The notes beneath the pieces were generated by a model, which saw nothing but the letters and a program-made list of their open reading frames with translations, was not told where the DNA came from and searched no databases. The position numbers were made by a program, and so were the translations under genes. A stretch of 64,000 nt of DNA from Sphingobacterium corticibacterium (GTDB lineage Bacteria; Bacteroidota; Bacteroidia; Sphingobacteriales; Sphingobacteriaceae). This document shows positions 1 to 8,700 of this stretch, piece after piece (within the stretch, counting starts at the first letter, position 1; every line of letters starts with the position of its first letter). The DNA lies in NCBI RefSeq assembly GCF_004208525.1, contig NZ_SGIT01000001.1:1426001-1490000 (forward strand), given 5' to 3'.

Positions 1-56
1 CGCGATTTGTTACTCGTGACTAGGAACTAACCACTGGTTACTGATCACTATTTTTT

Positions 57-232
57 AAAAAAAAACCGCAATTAAATGTAACAGGTCCCATGTATTATTA
101 AACTTCGATTACACATGATTTGAGCAATTGATCATGACCTAGATGGCTTTCGCAAAATGGCCTACATCTTGTTTTCGCTCGTGATATTGAAGCGTTAAGT
201 TTAAAATAGTGACAACCCGAATTTAATTGCGG
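57..232 (-). ncRNA. ssrS: 6S RNA candidate (ssrS), downstream of zapA
   Basis: Read on the minus strand, a 12-nt 5' segment (221-232, CCGCAATTAAAT) is perfectly complementary to a 12-nt 3' segment (66-77), and nine T follow at 65-57, as in an intrinsic terminator. A second perfect 8-bp helix (197-204 with 98-105) lies inside it. A hairpin near the middle (AGATGTAGGC with GCCATCT, 141-169) closes the tip. A closing stem, a large internal bubble and about 175 nt total fit 6S RNA, which binds the housekeeping RNA polymerase and mimics an open promoter. In many bacteria ssrS sits next to zapA, as here. No protein of convincing length is encoded in 1-274. A clear promoter was not found, so it may be processed from the pheT-zapA transcript. 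It is assigned from structure and synteny, not from a covariance search. Confidence 0.75.
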
Positions 233-274
233 CAAATTCGTCGTTATAAAGCTCTGAAATAAAGAACGATATAT

Positions 275-565
275 TTATTTTCTAAAGAAATCCGTTAACA
301 TAGCATCCAATTCGTGAACCTTCTCTTCCAATCCATCCTCCTGTTGTTGTGCGTTACGCTCTGCTTTTATCATTCCGGTAGCATATTGCAATACACACAT
401 CGACAATAAGTCTTGTTTATCACGAACTGCATAATTTTCCTGCAATTCCTTTATTTTTTCATTAATTAATTTCGCAGCGTATCTAATTACCTCTTCCTCT
501 TCCGTAGCCACCCTCAGTGGATAAACACGGTCTGCGATATTTATTTTTATGGAAATTTCTCCCAT
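275..565 (-). CDS. zapA: Cell division protein ZapA
   Basis: ZapA binds FtsZ in the cytoplasm and crosslinks its protofilaments at the division ring. The 96-residue product has the family layout: a short beta-rich head (residues about 3-25, with IKINIADRVYPLRV) and then a long charged helix (about 30-95) that would form the dimer coiled coil. The length is normal for ZapA. It lies 49 bases after the coiled-coil gene at 615-923 and in the same direction as pheT, and is followed by the 6S RNA candidate. This order is common in Bacteroidetes. The ATG at 565 is the only sensible start. Confidence 0.93.
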   Translation of the reverse strand: MGEISIKINIADRVYPLRVATEEEEVIRYAAKLINEKIKELQENYAVRDKQDLLSMCVLQYATGMIKAERNAQQQEDGLEEKVHELDAMLTDFFRK

Positions 566-614
566 GTTTTTTGAGCTTAAATAACGTAACAGGCTTCTGT
601 TTCTTCTCTTCCCT

Positions 615-923
615 TTACTTCAACAAGCCTATACATCTGTCTATTTCTCGCACAAAATCGTTAATTTTTTGCTTTGTGTCAAGTATTTTTTCATTTATAG
701 CTTCTTTATCTACCTCGGATTCATCCAATGTTTTCGCAACTGCCAAAGCCTTAACCTTTTCCTCCAGTTGTTGTACTTTATCTGTACTCGTCTGGAATGC
801 TACCTGTAAAGATTGTACTTCTAGTTTTAACAAATCATTTTCTTCCTGTAAGGCATCGCACAACTGAATAAGATTCCTCGTCTTCTCGACGATAACATTC
901 ATTTGTGTAGATAGTCCAGCCAT
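615..923 (-). CDS. Small coiled-coil protein between pheT and zapA (ZapB-like)
   Basis: This 102-residue cytoplasmic protein has no signal peptide or membrane segment and is almost entirely helical, with heptad-like spacing of Leu/Ile/Val (for example LIQLCDALQEENDLLKLEV). It is conserved in position before zapA in Bacteroidetes, where it is usually annotated as hypothetical. Size, coiled-coil character and the zapA neighbour suggest a divisome role like that of ZapB, a coiled coil that works with ZapA, but this is inferred and there is no diagnostic motif. It lies 37 bases after the pheT stop and is probably in the same transcript. Confidence 0.8.
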   Translation of the reverse strand: MAGLSTQMNVIVEKTRNLIQLCDALQEENDLLKLEVQSLQVAFQTSTDKVQQLEEKVKALAVAKTLDESEVDKEAINEKILDTKQKINDFVREIDRCIGLLK

Positions 924-960
924 ATAATCTTTTCTCGCAATTAATCGTTAAACGTATCCA

Positions 961-3354
961 TTAGCGCACTATTGCACCAATCTGTTGTTCAAAGTTAAGC
1001 ATTAATTTTTTAATTATTGCCTCAATTTGTTTGTCATTTAACGTTTTTTCTTCGTCCTGTAGCGTAAAACTTAATGCGTAGGATTTTTTTCCTTCCGGAA
1101 GGCCAGAGCCTTTATAAACGTCAAAGATGTTGATCTCTTTTAGTAATTTTCGTTCGGTTTTCGTTGCTATCCGCGTAAGTTCTTCAAATGTCACGGCATC
1201 ACCTACTAACAACGATAAATCGCGTCGTACAGCAGGGAACTTGGAGACCTCTTTATATTTGATTGTATTCTTACGTATTACCTTTATAACAAGATCCCAA
1301 TCAAATTGAGCGAAATAAACTTTCCCATCCACATCGGCTTTTTTTAGGTTATCCGTCGAAACGCTACCCAGTGTCACCAATGTCTTCTGTCCTTTCAGGT
1401 AGTTCAAGCCATAATCAAAATAGAGCCCATCAGCTTCTTGTACTTGCAAACCCGGAATATTTAACCGCTTGATAAGCGTATCAACAGCCGCTTTCAAATG
1501 ATAAAAATTCGTCTTTTTGCTCTTTGAACTCCAATGCTCTTCTATTTGATCGCCGGCTATACACAACGATAGGTTCTGCCGCTCTTGATACCCCTCCTCG
1601 GTTTTGAAATACGTTTTACCATACTCAAAATACTTAGCGTTCGGGTTTTTACGCTTTTGATTGTAGGCTACGGTCGTCAATGCCGAAAACAACAGGTTTT
1701 GACGCATGGCATCTAAATCCGAACTCAACGGGTTAACCAAACGAACAGCCGTTTGTTCGTCTTCGATAAACGATAATTTCGTTAGGGAATTGTTCAATAT
1801 CTCGCGATAGCCATTTCCTATCAATAAATCTGCAACTTGGTTTAACACCACTTCTTTATCCGGCTTTTCCGTTGTATTTAGAGAAGATTTAATCTGCGGC
1901 TTTAGTTCGATATTGTTATAACCGTAGATACGTAATACCTCTTCGATAACATCGACTTCGCGTGTAACATCCACTTTATATGCAGGTACACTTACCATAA
2001 TTTCTTCACCATTTTCTTCCGAAACTCCAATTCCCAAGGCTTCAATAATTGCTTTAATTTCCGCATCGGGTATTTCCTTGCCAATCAATTGCCGTACGCG
2101 ACCATAATGGACGGGGAATATAAATGGTGAAACAGGAGCCGGATAACTGTCCGTTATAGAAGAAACTACCTTACCCCCAGCAATTTCCTGAATCATCAAG
2201 GCTGCTTTTTGCAATGCATACACGGGCATATTGGGATCTGTACCACGCTCAAAACGGAAAGAAGAATCTGTTTTTAACCCATGACGTTTCGACGTTTTAC
2301 GCACCGATACAGCATCAAAGTAAGCCGATTCCAAGAAAATGCTTGTCGTTGTCTCGTTCACACCGGAATACTCCCCTCCAAAAACACCGGCGATACACAT
2401 CGGTTTTTCGGCATCTGCGATAACCAGATCTTCTGACGAAAGCTTTCTTTCGACACCATCCAATGTCACAAAAGGTTCATTTTCATCAGCATAACGTACA
2501 ATTATTTTATTATCTGCAATCTTTGCCGCGTCAAACGCATGCAGAGGTTGCCCTAAGTCATGCAATATATAATTCGTAATGTCCACGATATTATTGATAG
2601 GGCGCACACCGATTACATTCAATTTTTCCTTCAGCCAATCAGGCGACTCTCCTACGGTGATACCGGAAATAGTCACGCCAGCATAGCGAGGGGCTGCTGT
2701 CGATGCTTTTACTTCTACCTGTACACCTGCGTCTTTCCCTTCTTGAAAAGTAGAAACATCATTTAACGTATAAGGTTTACGGAAATACGCGGCTAAATCA
2801 CGTGCTACGCCTAAATGAGACGCAGCGTCTGCTCGGTTCGGCGTTAACCCGATTTCATATCGGAAATCGTCTTGTATGTTATAATAATCTTTTACCCGAG
2901 AGCCTACGACCGCATCAGGGTTCAGCTCTACAATGCCGTCATGTGAAGTTCCTAAACCTATCTCATCCTCACCGCATAACATTCCTTCAGAAACTTCTCC
3001 CCTGATCTTCGATTTTGTAATTTTAAAAGGTTCACCATTGGTGGGATGGCAATACGTTCCCACCGTCGCTACAATCACTTTTAGTCCTTCCCGCACATTT
3101 GGTGCACCACACACAACATGCAATAGCTCCGGTCCACCGACATCTACTGTTGTGATTCTCAATTTATCCGCATTGGGATGCTGTCCGCATGTTTTCACCT
3201 CTCCTACAACCAGACCTTCTAAACCACCCGGAATACGCTGCACCGTTTCTAATAACTCCACTTCCAGTCCGATATCCGTCAAAATCAAGGATAGCTCTTC
3301 CGGTGTCTTTTCTATGTTTATATAGTTCTTCAGCCAATTATAGGAAATATTCAT
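961..3354 (-). CDS. pheT: Phenylalanine-tRNA ligase beta subunit
   Basis: PheT is the beta chain of the alpha2-beta2 enzyme that charges tRNA-Phe; it binds tRNA and carries the editing site. The 797-residue product shows an N-terminal OB-fold tRNA-binding domain (about 40-155, with HPNADKLRITTVDVG), the B3/B4 editing and B5 domains in the middle (B5 about 400-480), the catalytic-like core, and a C-terminal ferredoxin-like anticodon-binding domain (about 705-797, KFPAVRRDLSLLV). An open frame extends upstream to 3483, but its extra 43 residues are not family-like and a good -7 box (3379-3386) lies inside them. The start is therefore placed at ATG 3354, giving MNISYNWLKNYI. No pheS is in the window. 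It heads the pheT-coiled coil-zapA group. Confidence 0.97.
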   Translation of the reverse strand: MNISYNWLKNYINIEKTPEELSLILTDIGLEVELLETVQRIPGGLEGLVVGEVKTCGQHPNADKLRITTVDVGGPELLHVVCGAPNVREGLKVIVATVGTYCHPTNGEPFKITKSKIRGEVSEGMLCGEDEIGLGTSHDGIVELNPDAVVGSRVKDYYNIQDDFRYEIGLTPNRADAASHLGVARDLAAYFRKPYTLNDVSTFQEGKDAGVQVEVKASTAAPRYAGVTISGITVGESPDWLKEKLNVIGVRPINNIVDITNYILHDLGQPLHAFDAAKIADNKIIVRYADENEPFVTLDGVERKLSSEDLVIADAEKPMCIAGVFGGEYSGVNETTTSIFLESAYFDAVSVRKTSKRHGLKTDSSFRFERGTDPNMPVYALQKAALMIQEIAGGKVVSSITDSYPAPVSPFIFPVHYGRVRQLIGKEIPDAEIKAIIEALGIGVSEENGEEIMVSVPAYKVDVTREVDVIEEVLRIYGYNNIELKPQIKSSLNTTEKPDKEVVLNQVADLLIGNGYREILNNSLTKLSFIEDEQTAVRLVNPLSSDLDAMRQNLLFSALTTVAYNQKRKNPNAKYFEYGKTYFKTEEGYQERQNLSLCIAGDQIEEHWSSKSKKTNFYHLKAAVDTLIKRLNIPGLQVQEADGLYFDYGLNYLKGQKTLVTLGSVSTDNLKKADVDGKVYFAQFDWDLVIKVIRKNTIKYKEVSKFPAVRRDLSLLVGDAVTFEELTRIATKTERKLLKEINIFDVYKGSGLPEGKKSYALSFTLQDEEKTLNDKQIEAIIKKLMLNFEQQIGAIVR

Positions 3355-3378
3355 CTCTTGGAATCTTAATTTTAGGCA

Positions 3379-3386
3379 CAAAGATA
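3379..3386 (-). promoter_or_regulatory. -7 promoter box for pheT
   Basis: On the minus strand the sequence is TATCTTTG, an exact match to the Bacteroidetes -7 element TAnnTTTG, with its last base 24 bases before the pheT ATG. It supports the short pheT start. No clear -33 TTG was seen at the usual distance. Confidence 0.6.
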
Positions 3387-3568
3387 GCTTTTTTGGCGTG
3401 TTCGGTAAAGCGTTTTGTGTTGATGATGCTGAAAACAGTCTTTTTTTTGGCGAAAATATGGACGTATATAACGTGAATTTCATCTCATTTTTAATTTAAA
3501 ATCGGCATCTACAGTTCATAAACCGTATTTTTACACTAAAAAAACAGGAAACAGTAAGAGCTAGAATG

Positions 3569-3967
3569 CATGCATGATTAGCCAAAACACATGCATGATG
3601 AACTGAAATGCATACATGATGAACTAGAACACATGCATGATAAGCTGGAATACATACGTGATGAATCAAAATACATGCATGGTATGCTGGAATACATACG
3701 TGATGAATCAAAACACATGCATGGTAAGCTGGAATACATACGTGATGAACCAAAATACATGCATGGTATGCTGGAATACATACGTGATGAATCAAAACAC
3801 ATGCATGGTATGCTGGAATACATACGTGATGAACCAAAATACATGCATGGTATGCTGGAATACATACGTGATGAACCAAAATACATGCATGGTATGCTGG
3901 AATACATACGTGATGAACCAAAATACATGCATGGTATGCTGGAATACATGCGTGATGCGTCGAAAAA
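3569..3967. repeat. Exact 21-bp tandem array, 19 units (42-bp A/B dimers)
   Basis: Nineteen consecutive 21-bp units fill 399 bp without a single length change. Two unit types alternate, catgcatggtatgctggaat+a and catacgtgatgaatcaaaat+a, giving a 42-bp higher-order repeat. The units nearest 3569 and the last one (3947-3967) are the most diverged and the middle ones nearly identical, as in an array that grows internally. Each unit starts CATRC and ends in an A-rich stretch. The array lies in the 644-bp gap between the pheT start (3354) and the stop of the AraC-type gene (3999), ending 31 bp from that stop. Because 21 is a multiple of three, long open frames exist on both strands, including a heptad-like one starting at 3591; none has a ribosome site and I do not call them genes. 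In 3387-3568 I see nothing else. Confidence 0.95.
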
Positions 3968-3998
3968 CCATCATGTATTATACAAAAGAGAGTACTCG

Positions 3999-4346
3999 TT
4001 ATTTTCGTCTACGGATCATTTTCCGTTCATCGCTTGGAGAAAGTCCGAATGCTTTTTTGTACCGGGTTGCAAAGTGCCTAGCACTGGAAAAATGTAATCT
4101 ATCGGCAATCTGTTCAATGGAGAGATGCGGTCTTTTATGCAACAATTCCCGGCCCTTATGCAGACGAAGTAAACGGATATACGCATGAAGTTTAACACCA
4201 CTTCCTTCAAATGCACGGCTCAGATTTCTGGTTGAACAGCCAAGAGCAGCAGCAATACGGTGCCGATCCAGATCGGGCTCCATATAGTGTTCTAATATAT
4301 ACGCACACGCCCGACGATCAAGAGTATCCAGTTTTTTTTCTGACAT
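3999..4346 (-). CDS. AraC-family protein reduced to the DNA-binding domain
   Basis: This 115-residue protein is a single AraC/XylS DNA-binding domain: two helix-turn-helix motifs (about residues 27-52, RIAAALGCSTRNLSRAFEG, and 75-98, IEQIADRLHFSSARHFATRY) and the usual family end (KKAFGLSPSDER). Typical AraC regulators have about 290 residues with a ligand domain in front; this one lacks it, as do MarA and SoxS. An in-frame extension to 4373 would overlap the upstream gene; ATG 4346 is preferred because GGAGAGG lies just upstream and the previous stop is at 4348. It therefore seems cotranscribed with 4348-5269. Its stop lies 31 bp from the 21-bp array. It could be a MarA-like regulator or the remnant of a longer one; the intact domain favours the first. 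Confidence 0.85.
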   Translation of the reverse strand: MSEKKLDTLDRRACAYILEHYMEPDLDRHRIAAALGCSTRNLSRAFEGSGVKLHAYIRLLRLHKGRELLHKRPHLSIEQIADRLHFSSARHFATRYKKAFGLSPSDERKMIRRRK

Positions 4347-4347
4347 G

Positions 4348-4707
4348 TTAACCTCTCCATACTTTAAACTCAATTACTTTTTCGGTTTCGTCAAATTTTA
4401 TTGTTAATGTTCCTATATCAATACCTCGTCTTGCTGCTCCTAAGTGATAATAAAAATTGTTATTTATTTTACTCTCCGGCTCTCCGAGCAATTCGATAAT
4501 TTCCATTTTAGTTTTTCCTTTAAGATTATGACTGTGACGTAAGCTATTCATCATATCCCAACGCAAAAACCAAGTTTCTTCTGTCTCTATCCAATTTTTC
4601 CACTTCTCAGAATCGAATGGTTCGTAGGTGATATGCCCCTTAACCAAAAATCCGATAAGAATAATCGATCCAAAACTCAAAATTCCATATTTGAATATTT
4701 TTTTCAT
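4348..4707 (-). CDS. Small membrane-anchored protein with BamE/SmpA-like segment
   Basis: The 119-residue product starts with a single hydrophobic segment (residues about 6-24, YGILSFGSIILIGFLVKGH) that would anchor it in the inner membrane. The rest would be periplasmic and contains LKGKTKMEIIELLGEPESK (about 62-80), which resembles the helix-then-GEP turn of BamE/SmpA-like folds, followed by beta strands. There is no lipobox Cys. It follows the gene at 4709-5269 by one base and is followed directly by the AraC-type gene, so the three form a tight operon. Function is unknown; the BamE-like fold is an inference from one short motif. Confidence 0.7.
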   Translation of the reverse strand: MKKIFKYGILSFGSIILIGFLVKGHITYEPFDSEKWKNWIETEETWFLRWDMMNSLRHSHNLKGKTKMEIIELLGEPESKINNNFYYHLGAARRGIDIGTLTIKFDETEKVIEFKVWRG

Positions 4708-4708
4708 T

Positions 4709-5269
4709 TTATCGTCCTATTGTTTCGTGTCGCCAAACTGCAATAACATTTGTATCCGCATGATATTCATTAGGGTTATTTTCTAAAAGTCGCTTTTTTA
4801 TATCATATGTTTTCGCGAAGTCGTCAACCAATCCTTTTTCGTTTAAATCTGTTGGCAAAAATGTCTCGTCAAAACCACCACAATTTGTTAACGCACTAGT
4901 ACTGAAATCTTGATCTAATAGGTCATAACCAACAAATTCATATCCATCGACATTTATGTCCTTACAATCTTCATCCGGCTCTATCAAAACTGTCAAAAGA
5001 TTGAACCTGCCCTTTGTTTTCAGACGTTTAATTACAAAGTCAAACGTCGTGAAAAAGCCTGTTTGATATTGTGCCACGATGTGAATAAAATTCCAATCGT
5101 CCGCATTGTCATAATCAGGTTCAACTAGGGTTTCATTTAGCATTCCGTCAAGAGATACAAGCTCCGTCAAATGGTTTAATTTAGACCATGCAATATATTT
5201 ATCCCAAGACATTCCATCTTCGTCATAAGTTCTGTCGTATGTTGCTCTTGCGGTATATAAAAATGTCAT
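4709..5269 (-). CDS. Conserved hypothetical protein, cytoplasmic
   Basis: The 186-residue acidic protein has no signal peptide or membrane helix. Recognisable stretches are an aromatic, acidic middle (EPDYDNADDWNFIHIVAQYQ) and ISALTNCGGF-like text near residues 131-142 (TSALTNCGGFDETFLPTDLN). I recall similar text in Bacteroidetes hypothetical proteins, but no function is known to me. Small, acidic, stand-alone proteins of this kind include toxin immunity proteins, but no toxin gene lies next to it. It is the first gene of a three-gene minus-strand operon with the BamE-like protein and the AraC-type protein. Confidence 0.7.
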   Translation of the reverse strand: MTFLYTARATYDRTYDEDGMSWDKYIAWSKLNHLTELVSLDGMLNETLVEPDYDNADDWNFIHIVAQYQTGFFTTFDFVIKRLKTKGRFNLLTVLIEPDEDCKDINVDGYEFVGYDLLDQDFSTSALTNCGGFDETFLPTDLNEKGLVDDFAKTYDIKKRLLENNPNEYHADTNVIAVWRHETIGR

Positions 5270-5345
5270 TGTTCTCCGTTTATCTCCATGTTATAACTTA
5301 GTCATTTATTAATGAAAAGACGAACACCATTCCGAAACCCCAATT

Positions 5346-5762
5346 TTACCAATACGTTCCGGATAAAAACGTTAGTCGTATAAACGATATTACACTTTTA
5401 TCGTTGAGATGAAGCAGATCATCTAGTTGCTTAACTTCCGTATCATTGACCAAGACCACAAACAGCCCGTCCTGGAAAGCCAAAAAAGCATTTTCAAGCG
5501 CTTCATTCACATAAGCCGGTGTTTTGTTTTCGATATCACCAAACCCGATCTTTCCACTTTCAGACTGTTCCTGTATTTCGCTGGGCGTGAGAAAGTAAAT
5601 CAACTGAATTTCCACACGCTCTTTGTTATAACGCTGAACCTCCTGCGTTACACACTCCTCTATTAATGCACGCAAGGTATCCGGTTTTTTAGAGACATGA
5701 AAGGGGACGGTTAGGATTTTCTTTTTTCCCAAACGTTTTAATTGCAAAACAACTTGTTCCAT
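5346..5762 (-). CDS. Small partner protein of the DUF5724/DUF4132 protein
   Basis: This 138-residue soluble protein has no membrane segments. It has an alternating strand/helix pattern (LGKKKILTVPFHV, RVEIQLIYFLTPSEI, LFVVLVNDTEVKQLDDLL) and ends in hydrophobic text FIRLTFLSGTYW. It starts 6 bases after the stop of the 1670-residue gene and is surely cotranscribed with it. A small gene directly after DUF4132/DUF5724 genes has been seen elsewhere, so the two may act as a pair. The biochemical role is unknown. Confidence 0.75.
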   Translation of the reverse strand: MEQVVLQLKRLGKKKILTVPFHVSKKPDTLRALIEECVTQEVQRYNKERVEIQLIYFLTPSEIQEQSESGKIGFGDIENKTPAYVNEALENAFLAFQDGLFVVLVNDTEVKQLDDLLHLNDKSVISFIRLTFLSGTYW

Positions 5763-5768
5763 GTGCTG

Positions 5769-8700
5769 CTATTTGTTGATTTGTGCCAAAATGGTCGGAT
5801 CCTTGATTTTATCGTCCTGTGCTAACAACCGCATTTTCGAAATGATTTCGGCTGATTTAGGATCATCATCCACAAACGGAAGAAACATGCGCCCGCGATG
5901 TTGGCTATGAACCGGAATTATCGATAGCTGCAATCCATTTTTACTGACCATACCGCTTCCCAGATGTATACTATAACTACCCAACTTGCCTTTCACCAGT
6001 ATATGTCTTTCTTTGATCTCCACATTATCCAGCTTGAACAGACGGGCGCTCTCTTTGGCCAATGCAGCACGCATCTGCATCGAACTGTGGCTGGCTTCGG
6101 GATCTACTTCACCCACATGGGCTACACTAACAACCAGGTCGACATCCCGCATCGTTTCGCTAAAAATAACAGGATCGATATCCGTCAGTGGAACCACCTT
6201 GCCGTCCTTTAACGAATAAAAACAAACATATTCCAATGAGGGAGCCTCTACCTCTGATGGAGAGAACCAATCTGCCATGGCAAATAACGTCGCCAGGTAA
6301 CCTTCCTTGTGATACACTTTTTGCAAGCCCTCATCGTAGTTCACTGTCCAACCTCTCCCTCTCAGCATGGCAACTGTTTTATTGGGTTGAATTTGATGGC
6401 CTTGATAGCGTTCCGAACGGTTGCTATGTTCCCGTTCATCCGCTGTTAAAGCGTATAACTCCCTAAATACCTGCTTAAATGGTTGTTGTATTTGTTCATC
6501 AAAGATATAACGTTGATACAGGTCCCACTGAACTGCTTCGTATAAATGCGCAGGATGAGCAACCACAAAACGTTGTTCGGAATGGAGAGATTGCAAATTA
6601 CCGTCTACTCCTAATAACTGGCCATCTTTCCAAAATCCCGAAATTCCAGCATGCCTATCTATCAGTACCAGTTTGCCTAACATGGCATGCACAACCGGAT
6701 GCGCCATGATTTTACCCAACTCTTCTACACTAAACTCATCTCGGCGCAACATCGCATTTTCCAACGATTGGCGTGTACGTGCATATTGTTTGCGCAGGTA
6801 GTTCTTACCTTCTTTAAGTTGCTCTACGCGCTTATCTTTTTTGATCTTATCCGGAATAGTCTTTAGAACCTTGCCGTTCTTGTTGACCACGATATCAGCT
6901 TTACCCATCTCATCCATAACCAGCTCCAATATCGTGTCTCCTATCTCTACGCTTGCATTATCCATAATCTGCTGCGTTGCTTTTCCTTCCATTGCCCACG
7001 AAAAGCGTACACTATCGTCAAATCCGGCATTCCGGGCAAGATTATCCAACCCGATCTCGACTGCACGTTTCTCACTTTCCTGACGCTGCGCACCAAATTG
7101 TTTGCTTTCCTGTAAAAAGGTTTGCAGGAGATTATACCGCTTTAGCAAGTCGGCTTCGGGGTTAGCCTTGCTAATCGGAATCAGCCCAAGCGCCATCACA
7201 TAGTCCTTATCTCTTTTTTCTATGATTTTCTTTAATGTTTCCGTAATCTTGGTTTCTCCCAATAACACCGATGAATAGAGCTTCACCCGACGATAGCCCA
7301 TACCATCCGAAAGATATTTCGCCGCCTCGTGCACCAGCTTCCAGTTCGCTTTACCCAAATTACCATATACCCTTTGAAACCATTCTATATCGATAGCACC
7401 CTTTTGAAAATCGTCTTTGGGTACATTAGAATACCTCGAAATAATGGTTTCCTTTTCGGCATTCATATAATCCGTCGTATGGGCTAAAAACCACCAAACA
7501 GCCTCTTGGAGTTTGTTTATTTTCAGGTAGTCGCCTAACCATTCCGCCCATTGTGTGGCGTAACAGGATACTTCTACCAAACGCTTTTTGTCAAACTTAT
7601 TCTCCCGGAGCGTTTCAGTAAAAGTATCGTAAGTATCCTCTTCAGAAAGTGTGCTGAGTTTCAGTATCTGACTGAACGTATATTTCTTGCTAACGTTTGT
7701 ACCATACGAATATCCTCGATCAAACTTATCCTTTCCCATACGTTGCAACACCTCAAAAAAGAATCGTACACCTTCTACTGTAGCAAAATTCGATATATAA
7801 CGGGAAGCCTCCGTAGGTAGGTCTCCCCTTTCCAATTCGATCTGTAGCAGGTTGTTTTTCAACTTTTCAGTGATCCGCGGAATGCTGATATGCTCAAATC
7901 GCTTGGTATGGTAATTCTGTCCACCATCCAGGAAGTAGAACAAATCGCTATTTAGCAGACCGAGAAACAACAGATCATCCTTATTGAGCTTATGTTGATT
8001 AAATAGAGAAAGCGTAAGCTCCGTATAGGGCGTCATGAATTTGGTCGAAGTTTCCGGTGCCATTACTTTTGGTAGATGTGGGACACATTCTTTGATATCT
8101 TGAATCTCCGCATTTTTTGATAGCTCATTTGCCAATATATAATATTGCAATTGCCAAAGACGGAATTGCTGTTCCTCATCTAAAAATTCCAAATCCGGCT
8201 CATAGATGCTATACGCCAGATTTAATACAAAGCTATACCAATATACTTCATTCGAATAATAATAGCTCGATTGCTTAAAAGGTTTATTTTTTAACCCCTT
8301 CGGGAAATGGAAAATCAAATCTTCCAAAACATCCAGTTTATAGCTTGTCCACATTTTCTTATCGGCGTAAACATCCGAAAGACAGGTCAATATGCGCGAG
8401 ATCTTTTCTGTACGGCTCTGGTAATAATAGGGTTCTTCTCCAAAGTTTATCCCTTTAAAGTTCGGTAGATATTGTGCTTTGAAACCTCGCAAGAGCTCGT
8501 AGTCCAGGTTGGAATAATAGTGATCATAGCAGTATTGGATAACTGAATAGATTTCAAATTCATTCAACCGGGTGTCGTGATACCACTGTTTCCAAACTTC
8601 TGCCAAGGGCAAATTATCTAAATGCGCTTCCGCTGTGGCATCCCGTTCAAGCAAACGTAGTGGACGTAAATTATTAACCAATATGGAAGTTTCTGTTTCG

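Noticed and set aside
3355..3483. 43-residue N-terminal extension of PheT
   Set aside because: It is unlike PheT proteins, contains a -7 promoter box, and PheT normally starts at MNISYNWL.
3569..3967. CRISPR array
   Set aside because: Units are contiguous 21-mers without unique spacers, and no cas gene is present. The same applies to 50668-50961.
3496..4188. Long open frames through the 21-bp array on both strands, one with heptad-like repeats from 3591
   Set aside because: A repeat length divisible by three keeps most frames open; none has a ribosome site, and the plus-strand frames run on into the antisense of the AraC-type gene.
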